From Tipula vernalis (lineage: Eukaryota > Arthropoda > Insecta > Diptera > Tipulidae), in contig OY282559.1 in NCBI GenBank assembly GCA_958295665.1, positions 247,872,764 through 247,936,763 of the forward strand: a DNA stretch of 64,000 bases. Direction: 5' to 3'. Both the position numbers and the translations under genes were made by a program. Shown here one piece after another: positions 46,629 to 57,596 of the stretch. Below the pieces are notes generated by a model. The model was not told the DNA's origin. It worked only from the letters and a program-made list of their open reading frames with translations, and ran no database searches. Every line of letters starts with the position of its first letter. Position 1 is the stretch's first letter.

Positions 46629-48770
46629 TGGTCAGGGTGGTGCCAAACCGGATTCTGTGGACGGGGCCCAAGTGGTCAAGCCTGTGGAGGCTACGGTGGT
46701 GGCACTTGTAGCCAAGGCCACTGGGGTGGCGGCCCTCTCCAGGAGACAGGTGTGGAGAAGGCGGGAAAGAGAGAAGAAGGCGTCAGGGGTTCTACGGCGG
46801 AAGGCCTCGCAAGGGGTCCCCCGCGCAAGCCACTGGTGAGGCCTGGAGGCTCTCAGCCAGCGGAGGCCAGTAGAACGGAGATGGAGGACATTGGTCAGCC
46901 ATCGGCCGGTCAAAAAACCCTAAGGGTGGTGGCGGTGCGGAAGATGAGGCTGAGCAGGGCCTTCTGAAGAGACCTTCGGAAAAATGAAGACATACATCGC
47001 CTGCCTGCAGATAAACCTGCGTCATGCAAATGTGTCTTCGGACGTCCTTTATCGTAGGTTTATCAGCCATAACATTGGCATGGCTTTAATCCAGGAGCCA
47101 TGGGTGACAGGTAACTAAATTAGAGATATACCAAATCAAGTGGGTAAGTTGATTTATCATAACGGAGCTGAGAGTCCAAGAGCGGCTATTTTGGCCAGCT
47201 CGCAAATTAATTTTATTCCCATTTCAGAGTTCATCTCCAGGAACTTGGTTGCAGTAATGAGGCAAATAGGAGGCTATAAAAATAGGAGAAGATTTTTCAA
47301 CAAGGCTAAATGTACCGGTGAATATAATCTCGAATTGAGAAGATCCAAAAGGGCTACCTGGAGGGATTTCTGCTGCACCGGGACCAGTTAGCCTATCAAA
47401 CTGGTAAATCCACTGTGATAGCCCTTGGTAGTCTAGTCACGAGGATTGAAAAAGCGGTGATATATAAAGAAATTGCCCTCTGTCCCTTTGTGGACATTGA
47501 GGGGGCGTTTGATAATACCTCCTATGGATCGATAGAGAGGGCAGATGGATAAAAGGGTTCCGGTTTCTACAACTAGGTGGATCCGTTCCACGCTGGAACA
47601 TCGTGAGATTACTGCCAGACTAGGTAGCGAGTCACTAGGAGTAACCATCAGGGCCGTAAAGGGCTGTCGCCAAGGAGGCGTACTATCTCCTCTTTTGTAG
47701 TCATTGGTGACAGACTACTGGTTCTTCTGAGTAGCCATGGGTTTGATGTCCAGGGCTATGCGGATGATGTGGCTATTATAATCAGAGGCAAGTTTGATGA
47801 GAACATGCACAGAGATTTATGTGAAAATGCACTCAATATAATATGGCAGTGGTGTTACCAGGAAGGACTCAGTGTCAATCCAAACAAAACTGCTATTGTT
47901 CCTTTTAAGAGGAGGGAAAAGCTCGCGCTTACAGCTCCCTCGCTAAACGGTACTACTGTTTTTTTCCAACAAGGTTAAATATCTAGGGGTTATCCTAGAT
48001 CAAAAACTGAACTGGAAGCAACATTTGTTGAAAGTCCAAGGTAGAGCCACCAAGGCTTTCTGGGCCTGTCAAAGACTCTATGGGCGTCCTTGGGGACTAC
48101 AACCTAAAATGATCTATTGGCCATTTCTTACAATCATTAGTCCTATGGTCACCTACGCATCGGTTGTATGGTGGCCTAAAAATTGCCTTTATTGAATAAG
48201 GTTCAGCGTATAGCCTGGATCGGTGTTACGGGCTCAATGAAAACATGTCCAACCGCTGCGATGGAGTCACTTCTAGGACTACACGGGGCCCTGAAAATGC
48301 AGGCGGAAGGAAATATCAAGCCAGGCAATATGGTGGGTCATCTGGAAATCCTTAAGGAATTTCCATGGGAAGAGAGGGTCCATGGTATGGTTTACAGATG
48401 GATCAAAAACGGAAGATGGGGCGGGGATAGGAATACACGGGAGTGGCACTGCCCTCTCGAAGTGCTTGGGTACCAATGCTACCGTTTTTCAAGCAGAAGC
48501 ACGTGCTATAGAACGTTGAGCTAGGATAGGCATAGCAAAACGTATCAGATGGCCAATCGGCCTTAAAGGCACTTAGGTCTTGTACCGTCGAGTCAAAGCC
48601 ATGGGATTGTCTGAAGGTTATTAAATCTCTGGCATTATCAAATAAGGTAACACTTCTGTGGGTGCCAGGTCATACTGATAGCCTCGCCCGCGAGGGTTCC
48701 GCCTCTCCATTTATTGGATCAGGACCCTTCTGCGGTGTCACTAAAGGACACCTTAGAGCAGCGGTAAAAC
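46629..48770 (+). mobile_element. RNase H-bearing LINE (LOA/I/R1-like), internally deleted
   Basis: A gag-side GC-rich stretch (46629-46970) is followed by endonuclease, reverse transcriptase and RNase H remnants in order on the plus strand. Base composition is clearly richer in G+C than the surrounding DNA. Presence of an RNase H domain after the RT points to the LOA/I/R1 side of the LINEs; exact clade is not resolved by eye. Large internal deletions shorten it. Confidence 0.8.
46980..48770 (+). pseudogene. LINE ORF2: endonuclease, RT and RNase H fragments
   Basis: Endonuclease start: KTYIACLQINLRHANVSSD and ALIQEPWVTG (about 46984-47115), then GKLIYHNGAESPRAAIL. After a deletion comes FFNKAKCTGEYNLELRRSKR, then RT motif A as PFVDIEGAFDNTSY (about 47485) and motif C GYADDVAI (about 47757). 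KYLGVILDQKLNWKQHLL follows near 47978. RNase H appears as WFTDGSKTEDGAGIG (about 48390) with TVFQAEA, and later LLWVPGHTDSLA (about 48655). At least five frame changes and several stops occur, and motif B is lost. Non-functional. Confidence 0.85.
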
Positions 48771-48779
48771 GCTAAATTA

Positions 48780-49141
48780 ATTTTATTAATCGTCTCGTGA
48801 AATTTGTTTGTTGGGTCTTCTTGGAGTTCAACTATTTTATTGTTTTCGAGTGATGGTCATCTGTTTTCATTATAACAAGTGTATTCCCTTTATCGGCTTT
48901 TGTTATTAGTGCGTCATTCTCTAATAACTTAACATTAATGTCTTTCATTGTTTTTCGTTCGGTTGTGTGGATGTTTTGTTTTGATTCTTCAAAATATACA
49001 GAAAAGACACGCAAACGGATCACGCCATTGACAAATCATCTAACCACACATACCAACATAATAGACACATATCACACATACCAATAGACTAAACACGATC
49101 CCGATTAATAATCAGGACTCGATGAAATCGACTCAAATAAC
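48780..49141 (-). pseudogene. Penelope-like element N-terminal fragment
   Basis: The minus strand at 49023-48832 reads ERKTMKDINVKLLENDAL followed by ITKADKGNTLVIMKTDD. The KADKGNT(L/V)VIM motif is typical of the region before the reverse transcriptase in Penelope-like elements. The reading is cut about 50 bp further on where the RNase H-bearing LINE begins. 49024-49141 looks like 5' untranslated or leader sequence and ends at a 14-bp direct repeat. Confidence 0.75.
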
Positions 49142-49155
49142 GTAACATAAATACA
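49142..49155 (+). repeat. 14-bp direct repeat, right copy
   Basis: Same orientation as 44479-44492 although the sequences outside are inverted relative to each other. This supports a later insertion into the centre of the palindrome. Confidence 0.7.
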
Positions 49156-49766
49156 CTAATAGACACCGGAATCTATAAGAATACATGTAATAATTGCCCC
49201 AAATTCTACATCGGACAAACTGGCAGAAGTTTTAAAGTTAGGTTTACAGAACATATAAAAGGAACAGCAAAAAGCAACTCGAAATATGCACTAATGACAC
49301 TTGACTACAGAAAAACATAATTACACTGACATCAACACAAACCGACAAGTACTACACAGAATACCAAAAGGATTACTAATGAACAGATTGGAAGAACTGG
49401 AAATATACAAGGAATGATATAACCCATTTTCACTAAACGAAAAAAATTGGCCGCAAAAAAAATGTACGACCTCATTGTAAATCCGTAATTAATATCATTT
49501 TGCACATAGACACCCACACACACCAGATGATCAACAAATTATTCTCTGTTTTTTATCATAAACACGCACCAGATGGTATACAGAAAAAAGAAGGGCGGTA
49601 CCACCCCCTTTAAGAAGAAAAATTAAAAATAAGGTGGAAAGAAGATTCACAAGTGATGTGGGCACAAAAAATAGGGTATAAAAGCAGTTTTTAGCAGTTA
49701 ACATCACATTAAGAAAGTGGCAAAACCAAAGTATTGTGTTTTATTATATAAAATCTTTTAGTTAGT
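49156..49766 (+). mobile_element. Penelope-like element, 3' end (right arm), GIY-YIG
   Basis: The plus strand reads DTGIYKNTCNNCPKFYIGQ then TGRSFKVRFTEHIKG, followed by stops and frameshifts (ALMTLDYRKT, ITNEQIGRTGNIQG) and the same 3' region as the left arm, ending AAAATCTTTTAG near 49766. It is a second copy of the GIY-YIG end, diverged from the left arm by substitutions and indels. Confidence 0.8.
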
Positions 49767-50239
49767 GATATTAGTCCACGAGTAAACAGCAAATATGTAA
49801 AGATAAAAAAACCTTTGATCTGTGTCTGCAAGGTTCGCGAAGTAATTAGTAGTGGAAATTTGCACGAAACATTTCATTTATTGTCAATTTAATATTTTTG
49901 CTTCTAATGATGGCCTTTCGAAACCTTTATTTCGACCTAAAAAATACTTTTTTCTTTCTAATAGTCCATACGCCGACTTTTATCACCTTTCAAAGACACA
50001 GCAGACTGTTCTATGTTCAGGATCACCCACATTAAATTTTTCCTTTTAACAGATCTCTTACATGTTAGTTTTAAATTAAAACTTATCAAGTTTAAATCGG
50101 GGCTCTGCCCTGGCCAAAGCATCTTTTTATTCAACTTGTGTTCGAGAGTATTTTCGACCTGAATAACAAATTGATAATGAAGTGTAAGATCAAGCTAAAG
50201 TTATATTATTCGTAAACCTAACCGGAGGTTTGCACTGCA
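49767..50239. other. non-coding DNA
   Basis: Nothing recognisable. The 65-codon frame at 49852-50049 has no known motif. Confidence 0.4.
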
Positions 50240-50480
50240 ACCTAAAAGATCTCCTGATTAATTATCCGTCCAGTCAATGTTTAGGCTCTTAATGAACCTG
50301 ATAATACTGCCGGGCGGTGCATGGGTCTTACTATCTAGGCTTATTGCTCTCCCTCCTAGATGTTTCTTTCAGCATGTAATACTATTAGAAAAACGGTAGC
50401 ATTGATACACAAGGACTTCGATAGGGTTGTCCCACTCCCGTATATTCCTACTCCTGCTCCGTCTTTCATTTGATTTTACT
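50240..50480 (-). pseudogene. RNase H fragment of the RNase H-bearing LINE
   Basis: On the minus strand from about 50466 the sequence reads KDGAGVGIYGSGTTLSKSL then NATVFL. This matches EDGAGIGIHGSGTALSKCL and NATVFQ of the plus-strand LINE at about 48415-48490, showing a second copy of that family in reverse. Homology fades toward 50240, and the family's RT is not adjacent. Confidence 0.7.
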
Positions 50481-52075
50481 CTTACGAGTTGCTGGGAATG
50501 GAAAGTCGCATGTTGGTCACCCAATTTTACTACAGGAAGGCTAAATAAAACTGGAGGGTGCCTATGTCTGTGAAGTTAGCACGAAAAACGGTTTACATTT
50601 TTAATATTTTACTTTTAGTACAAGTGAGCACGAAAATGGTTTAAGTATTTGCTAAATAGTAAAAGTTAATATGAAATAAAGGAATAATACAAATACATTT
50701 TTAAATAGATAATTCTAAATATTTGAAAAATAAAACAGAAAAATACTGTTAAATTTTGAAAAAAATTTCATGACACAGAATGTTCCGAACCAAATAATAT
50801 GCTTCCTTAAAAACTGTATTTTTTTATTTTCTATTGGTAATCTGTGAACAGAACATCTGTTTACATTGTTATAAAGTTATTTTCAGAATTATCAAAAGGT
50901 TGTTAAATGAATATGTTATCGTCAAATCAAAATATTGATAGTAAAGAAGGCTGGCTCCGTTTATACAAGTTATTCGTCGAAAATACATAAAAAAAGTGGG
51001 CAGTATTTAACGCAGTAGTAATAGACTTTAGTTTTGCTGAACTTAATTCAATTCTAGATGCCTTTAACCATCAAAATATTAAAATATTTAGGAATGTCGT
51101 ATGATTATTTGAATGGGAAAAAACCTCAAGGATTTAAACATAAAATAAAAATACTTGTGCGTTTTAATTAATTCAAAATTTGTAAGTAAAGAAACTACTT
51201 CTCCCCTACTGTCAATATCAGAAATAATATGTAGCAAAGGTAATGACGAATTTGATTTGTTTATTGTATATCAAAAAGAAGGTAAACCAGAGTTTCAGTT
51301 TAATTCAACTATTTACTCTCAAAGTCCATTTTTCATAGACTTTAATAAAATTTATAATGATATCCACAAAGAAAAAATTTTTAAAACGGATTAAATTATT
51401 ATTATAATCTAAAATGTTTGCAATTTGATTTTTAAAAAAAATATAAAAAACATATCTACCATTATTTTCCGGATTGATGGAGCTTGAAAAATGATTTTGC
51501 TACTATTAAGAGACGATGCAGAAAGGCCACTTTAATAACTCTACCAACAAAAGCACTTCGATTCTCGAAAATACCCAGCTGAATTCATTACATTCTGAAA
51601 ACCATTCGTTAATTGCGTCTAATAAGGCGGTAGAATTATGGAAAAAAAATTATCACTCAAGTACGAAAAACCAAAACCAAATTTTACCTTCGAGAAAATA
51701 AAACAATTAAGCCAATGTTCTAATGAAGAAATTCGAACCAAAACTGCTTGTATCTTAAGTATACCTTTTGGTACAGTAATTTTGATTGACGTAATTCAAA
51801 TTGGGAGAAATATGATGACCTTCAATCAACAGTTAAATGTATAAGGAATATTAGTACTGAAATGGTCAGACCACATTTAATTTTTTAGAAGAAATTGAGA
51901 GATGCATTCTTTCGGTGTTTTCTTTCAGAAACACTGGTGGAACTTGAAGGTTTTGATAATGAGATGGGTTGAAATAAGTTTATTATTATTAGTGTTATTT
52001 TGTTTAATTTTGATTTTATTCTTATGAATTTGAATTATTTATAATAAATTTCTGAATTTTTGATTTAAAAATAGT
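50481..52075. other. unassigned AT-rich DNA left of the Helitron
   Basis: Open frames of 60-80 codons occur at 51155-51394, 51516-51701 and 51638-51844, in the same strand direction as the Helitron. They may be decayed Helitron N-terminal sequence, but I recognise no Rep motif (HUH or two-tyrosine) in them. Confidence 0.3.
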
Positions 52076-53016
52076 AAAGCAAGAGAAAGCAATCCAGCGG
52101 CTCAAGCGGCTTTAATAAGGAAAAATTTAAAACAACTAACTAAAATGCACGGTGGTTACAATTTTTGGACGAGGCATACGAAATTTCTGAATGTTGTCAT
52201 GAAACATGATAAATTGTCGGCCTATACAATGAAATTACAATTGGGGTTGACAAATTAATGGTTCAATTTATATCAGAATTAATCTCGAAAATAATGATTA
52301 CCTTACATTGATTCTTTTGATGAATGAAAACAACAGTATTAATTCAAACGACGATTATTACCATACACTTCGAGCTTGGGTTAAAAGGCCGCGAGTTTTT
52401 GTTAAACGCCAACCAAATGAAAAATGCCACAATTCGTTTAATCCGTTTATATTTAATATTTTTAAATCCATAATGGAGATCCAATTCATAACTGAAGAGT
52501 ATTCATGTGCTAATTATGTCGCAGAGTATGTTAATAAAACTATCCGATTTATTAGTCTTCTTCAACGATTGATTATTGAAATTATGTATGAACATCCAGA
52601 GTTTGATGTTGTTGAAATAACGAGAAAAATACGTGTAAATATGCTTAACAGTGTCGAGATAACAGGTCAAGAGGCGGCTTGGTATCTCATTCGGAAGCCG
52701 GTGTCAAAATGTCCGACTATTGTCGTCTCTATTTCAACTAAGTGGCCAGTCGATTGTCAAAGGATAAGAAAAACGCAAAAAGAATTAGACGCTATAGGCA
52801 TCGGAGAAGATTCGACTAATAATTGGAAGGAAAATTGATTTGACAAATACGAACGCCGACACCAAAATCTAGAAAATATTACACTGGTTCAATTTGCTGC
52901 TAATTACACAATTGAAACAGATGGTAATTATACAAAAAGGAAAGAGCCTCGTGTTATTCGATACCGAAATTATGATGTTGGACAAGATATCAATGAATAT
53001 AAATGTGAAATGGTTA
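52076..53016 (+). pseudogene. Helitron polyprotein, pre-helicase region
   Basis: Starts with AALIRKNLKQLTKMHGG. The open part 52308-52838 carries DDYYHTLRAWVKRPRVFVKR, MEIQFITEEYSCANYVAEYV, then QEAAWYLIRKPVSKCPTIVV and WPVDCQRIRKTQKELD. A TGA, then the KEPRVIRYRNYDVGQDINEY block near 52940-53000, complete it. These blocks characterise animal Helitron proteins just upstream of the helicase. The Rep HUH motif is not seen. Confidence 0.8.
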
Positions 53017-53363
53017 TGTGGCGTCGATCGAAATTAAACTTGTCAAATTATAAAAATGCACCTTTAAGAATAATTAAGTACAAAATATTCGCACCATTTT
53101 AAGATTCCTAAAAAACGTAGCAAGCAACAAAATAAAAAACAAAGTTTTTGTTTTTTCGAAAAAGAGGAAGGTTTTGCTAAAAAAAATATTACTTACGACT
53201 GTAGTCTTTTCTTGGTACAATTGTATCTCCTCTCTGTTTTTGTAACAAAAATAATAATAAAAGGTGTACAGCTAAAGTACTGGTGCCGAGTTACCATCAC
53301 CGAGCCGCTAGAGGGCTTCGCATAATTGTGCTCGATAGGGAGTTACCATCACCGAGCCTCTAA
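53017..53363. mobile_element. ~350-bp insertion in the Helitron, possible GTTA duplication
   Basis: The Helitron reading stops at EYKCEMV and resumes with TLHIPFRNE, blocks that are normally adjacent. GTTA is present on both sides of the intervening sequence. The insert has a poly-A/AATAATAATAAAA stretch and a 19-bp direct repeat GAGTTACCATCACCGAGCC at 53288 and 53340. I see no terminal inverted repeat, so the class is unknown. Confidence 0.55.
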
Positions 53364-54900
53364 AGTTACATTACACATTCCATTCCGGAACGAAGTTTGT
53401 GAAAAATTTGCTGAAATGAAATTTATTAATATACATATATATAATAAAAATGAACATGTAATTTTAAATAGACGGAAAGAATTTGAATCTAATTGCATAT
53501 TCAAAAAATGATTGAAATTACTCGAAACTTATGTCGCGAAAATGGTTTTGAGGATGAAGTACAATAGGCTGCTAATGTTACATCTGAACCGAATCCTTTT
53601 CAAGATTTATATAATAATCCTCTGTCTAATATGAACGCTGATCTTCGCCTAGCTGTACTTAATAAAGTTGGTTCTATCGCCAAAAAACGAGACAATTTAA
53701 TGCCAAATACAAAGTTTTACGAGTTGATGAGAATTGCAAACGATAAACAAACCATTCTCCATTTGAAATATTTTTTACGGGTTCAGCTGGATGTGGTAAA
53801 ACTTTTGTGATAAAACTTATCATGGAAATTTATAACCGATACACTGATAATGATCGATGCTGTAACTCGTACGTTACCTGTGCTTCAACAAGCAATGCTG
53901 CTGTTGCTATTGATGGAACTACTGTACATACCGCCTTAAAAATGTCTTTGTCGAGATTACTCCCATTAAGCACATCAGTATAGAGCACTTTATAAATATG
54001 TCAAAGTGTTAATCGTTGATGAAATAAGTATGATTGGTGCTAAATTACTTACTCAGATTGACTCACAGGAGATTTTAATACTAACTTTGGTGATATAGAT
54101 ATTATTTTGATTGGACATCTACGCCAGTTACCGCCAGTTTGGGCGAATCTAGTTTATAAGCAGCAGAAGCAGAGAATTGTTGGGCTTATTTTGTGACGCG
54201 AGTTTAAATTTTATGAACTGGATCAAGTTATGAGGCAAGCGCAAATCAACAGTTTTCTTCAATACGGACAAAAATTGGAAACAGACAACAACTCGAAGAT
54301 AGTGAATTAATTTTATTGGAATCACGGTTTATAACAACTAAAGAGGCTAAAGTAAAATGTCCACATGGGATCAGATTATTTAATACAAATGAGGCTGTCA
54401 CAAGATATAATAACGAAATTTTAAGTGCTTTACAATATAAGACTATTTCAATTGCCAAAAACGTATTTATTGGTTGTACTTCGGTGGAACAAACAGCTTT
54501 TGTACGGCAAAAAATTGTACAAAATGTCACTCATTGATACTGGAGGTTTGCCTTATCATGATTACAACAAACATCGATGTGTCAGATGACTTAGCAAATG
54601 GCGAAGTTGGGAGAAGTGAACGTTGTATAGCTTGACGAAAAAAATTGGCTGGCATGTAGCAACTAATCGAATTAGTAACACTGCTGTACCGATAGGAAGA
54701 AGATCAGCAACTATTCCACACAACAACAACAAAACAATAAATGTTAAGCGATCCCATCTACCCTTAGTTTGTGCTGATGCATCTATGATTCATAAATCTC
54801 AGGGAAGCACATCCCCTTGTGTATGTTGCTTTGACACGGGAGACTAGTCTTCAAAGTTTATATATTACAACAACAAAAACAATGAAAAACTTTCAATCAT
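53364..54900 (+). pseudogene. Helitron Pif1-type helicase, broken
   Basis: Order of motifs: TLHIPFRNEVCEKFAEMKF, then NTKFYELMRIAND; Walker A FTGSAGCGKTFVIKL at about 53778; the STSNAAVAIDGTTVHTAL block at about 53890; Walker B as VLIVDEISMIG at about 54006; GHLRQLPPVW at about 54112 (usually GD); HGIRLFNTNEAVTRYN at about 54364; and IHKSQGSTSP at about 54789. Each lies in a different frame from at least one neighbour, with stops between. The enzyme would unwind DNA during rolling-circle transposition; this copy cannot be functional. Confidence 0.85.
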
Positions 54901-55636
54901 GGTCGAAGGGTGTCCACAGCTATAACTAGTCTTCAAGATGAATTTCGTAGACTTTCACTTAATCGCTTACAGACTATCAGCAGAGATCTGTTAGATTTTA
55001 TTCACCACAGAAAAGGATTGATAGTATATAGTTTTAATTGTCAAAGTCTTCGTGCTCACTCCATTGATCTCACTGATTCCATTATTCAACAATCGAATGT
55101 TTTACTTCTAAATGAAACTTTATTACCCAATGAAGAGACAATCAGTACCCCTAATTTCAATTGTATAATTCAGTATAAGCGATCAAACGTTCGAGCTGGA
55201 GGCGTTGCCATATATCAAATTGCAAACGACAATACCAACATCATATGACTGTGAGACAGTCTGAATTTACAGGTTCCGCAATGTTAGCAGTTGGTGAGTT
55301 TTGTGTTGCGGAATGCAAAATGGAAGATGGCCAAAAAATTGTTTTACTAATAATTTGCATTACTCCAAATCAAAAAATGGACAACAACCGGAGGAGAATT
55401 TCTTGGCAGAGGAGAAGATAAGTTACCAATAGTTCTAAGTGGAGACTTCATCGTCAATTTTTCCCAAGAAGATGCCAGTCCACTTATTGAATTTCTTCAA
55501 AAACATGTAAATTTAACTATCAGTAATGATCCTATGATTTCAACAACATGACATGGCGATACCTTGACGCCGTGAGAACAAAACTCTTCATATCGTATTT
55601 TAGTTACCATAAGCCACTCGAAACTGCTCATATACT
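54901..55636 (+). pseudogene. Helitron C-terminal endonuclease-like (EEP) domain
   Basis: 54910-55248 reads LVYSFN-type sequence as LIVYSFNCQSLRAHSIDL, SNVLLLNETLLPNEE and RAGGVAIYQ, followed out of frame by FCVAECKMEDGQKIV, VLSGDFIVNFSQEDASPLIE (about 55434) and VSYHKPLE-like sequence at about 55605. FNCQSLRAH, LNET and SGDF..NF correspond to the endonuclease/exonuclease/phosphatase fold found fused to the helicase in some animal Helitrons. Several frame breaks. Confidence 0.75.
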
Positions 55637-55640
55637 ATAT

Positions 55641-56936
55641 ACCACCTTGATCAAAAAGGTCCCGGAATTTATTCAGAAAATTAAAAATACAAGTTTATTA
55701 ATCTAAATCTATATTGTCCCCTTCAAAGTAATCCCCATCGACTACAACACACTTATGCCAGCGCTTGACCCAATCCTCGAAACATTTTTTATATTCGGTT
55801 TTCGGTGTGTCCATCAGTGCTTCCTACGATTTTTCCATTATTTCCTCTCGGCTGCTGAAACGCGTTCTCCGTAATGGTTTTTTAACTCGATTGAACAGAA
55901 AGAAGTCACAGGGAGCCAAATCAGGTGTATTCGGTGGCTGTTGGATGGTATTTGTTGCATTTTTCGTCAAAAAATTACGAATAATGATGGCACTGTGCGA
56001 CGGTGCGTTATCATGGTGCAAAATCCACGAGTTTTCTGCCCACCATTCTGGTCTCTTTCGGTGAATTGCTTCACGCAAACGTCTCATAACGCCCAAATAA
56101 TACTCTTTGTTTACGGTCTGGCCTTCTGGCAAAAATTTATGATGCACTACACCGTTGTAATCCATGAAAACCGTGAGCATTGCCTTCTTTTTTGACTGAA
56201 AACGACGTGGTTTTTTTGGTCTCGGCTCATTTGGTGAACGCCATTCACTTGCCTGATGTCTGGATTGCGTGTCGTACTCATAAACCCACGTCTCGTCTCC
56301 AGTAATGAATGATCCTTTTGATAAATGTGAGATCGGATTCAGCCTCGCAAATCATGTCTTTTGCGACGTCAACACGGTCTCCTTTTTGCATGAAATTGAG
56401 GTCTTTTGGCACCAACTTTGCTGCTACACCACGGAAACCCAAATCATTAAAAATGTTCAAGTCCTCCGCTATCTCTCTGATGGTTAATTTGCGATTATTG
56501 ACCAACATTTCTTTTACTTTATCAATGTTTTCGTCGGTTTTCGATGTCGATGGTCTGCCACTGCGATGCATCTTCGATTGACTCACGACCACTTTTAAAC
56601 CGCTCGTGCCACTGGTAAACGACCGTTTTCTTTAGAGAATCGTTGCCGAAACACTTTTCCAACATTTCCAACGTTTGCGCACCATTAAATCCGTTTTTTA
56701 CGCAAAATTTAATACAAGTTCGTTGTTGCAAATTTAAATCCATTTCTAAAATTGTAAATAATCGCCAACACACACAGAGATAGATGTACTCTTGACTACG
56801 TAACTTTTGCAAATGTCAATTTAGAGGGAATATCAACAACAGATGTACCAACTTAACAAAAAAAAGCAGAACTCAAATCGGAACGATGAAAGCGCCACAC
56901 GGTTGTTATTCCGGTCAACTTTTTGATCAAGGTGGT
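55641..56936 (-). mobile_element. mariner-family transposon with intact ends
   Basis: The left end ACCACCTTGATCAAAAAGG (55641) and the right end CTTTTTGATCAAGGTGGT (56919-56936) are inverted repeats of about 30 bp, both bordered by TATA. Length is about 1.3 kb, typical for mariner. The right side abuts an (AT)n tract, consistent with TA target choice. Confidence 0.9.
55698..56743 (-). pseudogene. mariner transposase, frameshifted
   Basis: Likely start at 56743 (MDLNLQQRTCIKFCVKNG). The paired-like N-terminus is followed by VYQWHERFKSGRESIEDA, a frame change near 56580, RSGRPSTSKTDENIDKVKEM and LTIREIAEDLNI. Another frame change falls near 56280 by the ETWVYEYD block (first aspartate region). 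Then comes LTVFMDYNGVVHHKFLPEG, the second aspartate in WILHHDNAPSHSA, and the third in NTPDLAPCDFFLF (usually YSPDLAP), with D34D-type spacing. A stop after IMEKS interrupts the final segment ending EGDNIDLD. Too broken to encode an active enzyme. Confidence 0.9.
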
Positions 56937-56944
56937 ATATATAT

Positions 56945-57023
<79 letters not shown>

Positions 57024-57028
57024 TATAT
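56937..57028. repeat. (AT)n microsatellite
   Basis: About 90 bp of alternating AT between the mariner right end and the next TIR element. Dinucleotide frames through it are not genes. Confidence 0.95.
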
Positions 57029-57094
57029 TAGGGTGCACAAAAAAAACTTTGTGTCGAGAATGATGCTATTTCGCCGGTCAAAATTGATGTAAAT

Positions 57095-57478
57095 TTATGT
57101 ACTACTCGTTAAATCTTTCATTTTTTTTCCATCCCAGTGAACATTCAGAAATGTGTCAGGGTTAAAATTTTCTTGAATATCGGTGACAATCATTTCTCGA
57201 TATTTCGAGCGCCTGCTGTTTATAACAGTTGATGGAGACAGCTTTAAATCATTCAAGGAATGTCATAAAGCATTTGATACTAAGGATAATATGATAAAGT
57301 CTATCTTAAGTTCCAGCAACTTCTTTTGTAACAATTTTTTGCTTTTTTTCATACTTTCTGAATTTGCTCTTTCAATAGATTTCTTAGATTTTTCAGGTGG
57401 CTCATATTCTGGTACCGTTAGAACAAAAAAGATAAATTGTTTCAGCTTTGGAAAACCCTGGATATAATGAGAATCCAA
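57095..57478 (-). pseudogene. transposon protein fragment, central part
   Basis: Minus-strand reading: FIILSLVSNAL, a stop, SLNDLKLSPSTVINSRRSKY, then REMIVTDIQENFNPDTFLNV, HWDGKKMKDLTSST and a stop at 57095. The (V)HWDGK(L)..DLT pattern, preceded by a basic RRSK region, recurs in a family of insect transposon proteins that I cannot assign to a superfamily. The frame is disturbed near 57255. Confidence 0.45.
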
Positions 57479-57596
57479 AGAAAGTCATTATAAACAAAGA
57501 CAGAGTAAATCAACTATATTTATAAGATTTTGTGACGGATAATACAAAACATTTCTTCAACGCAATTTGTGAATCTTCGACTCAAAATTCCTTGAA

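Larger units (their letters stand above)
52076..55636 (+). mobile_element. Helitron (Rep-side, helicase and endonuclease regions), decayed
   Basis: Colinear remnants of an animal Helitron polyprotein: the region between Rep and helicase, a Pif1-type helicase, then an endonuclease-like C-terminal domain. All are on the plus strand, broken by frameshifts and by a ~350-bp insertion. The 3' hairpin and CTRR end typical of Helitrons are not identifiable, because a mariner element begins at 55641 within or next to the last readable coding sequence. Confidence 0.85.

Noticed and set aside
46632..47070. Overlapping open frames on both strands in the GC-rich stretch
   Set aside because: They are shadows of the LINE ORF1/ORF2 boundary. 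GC-rich DNA has few stop codons, and the LINE reading order explains the region.
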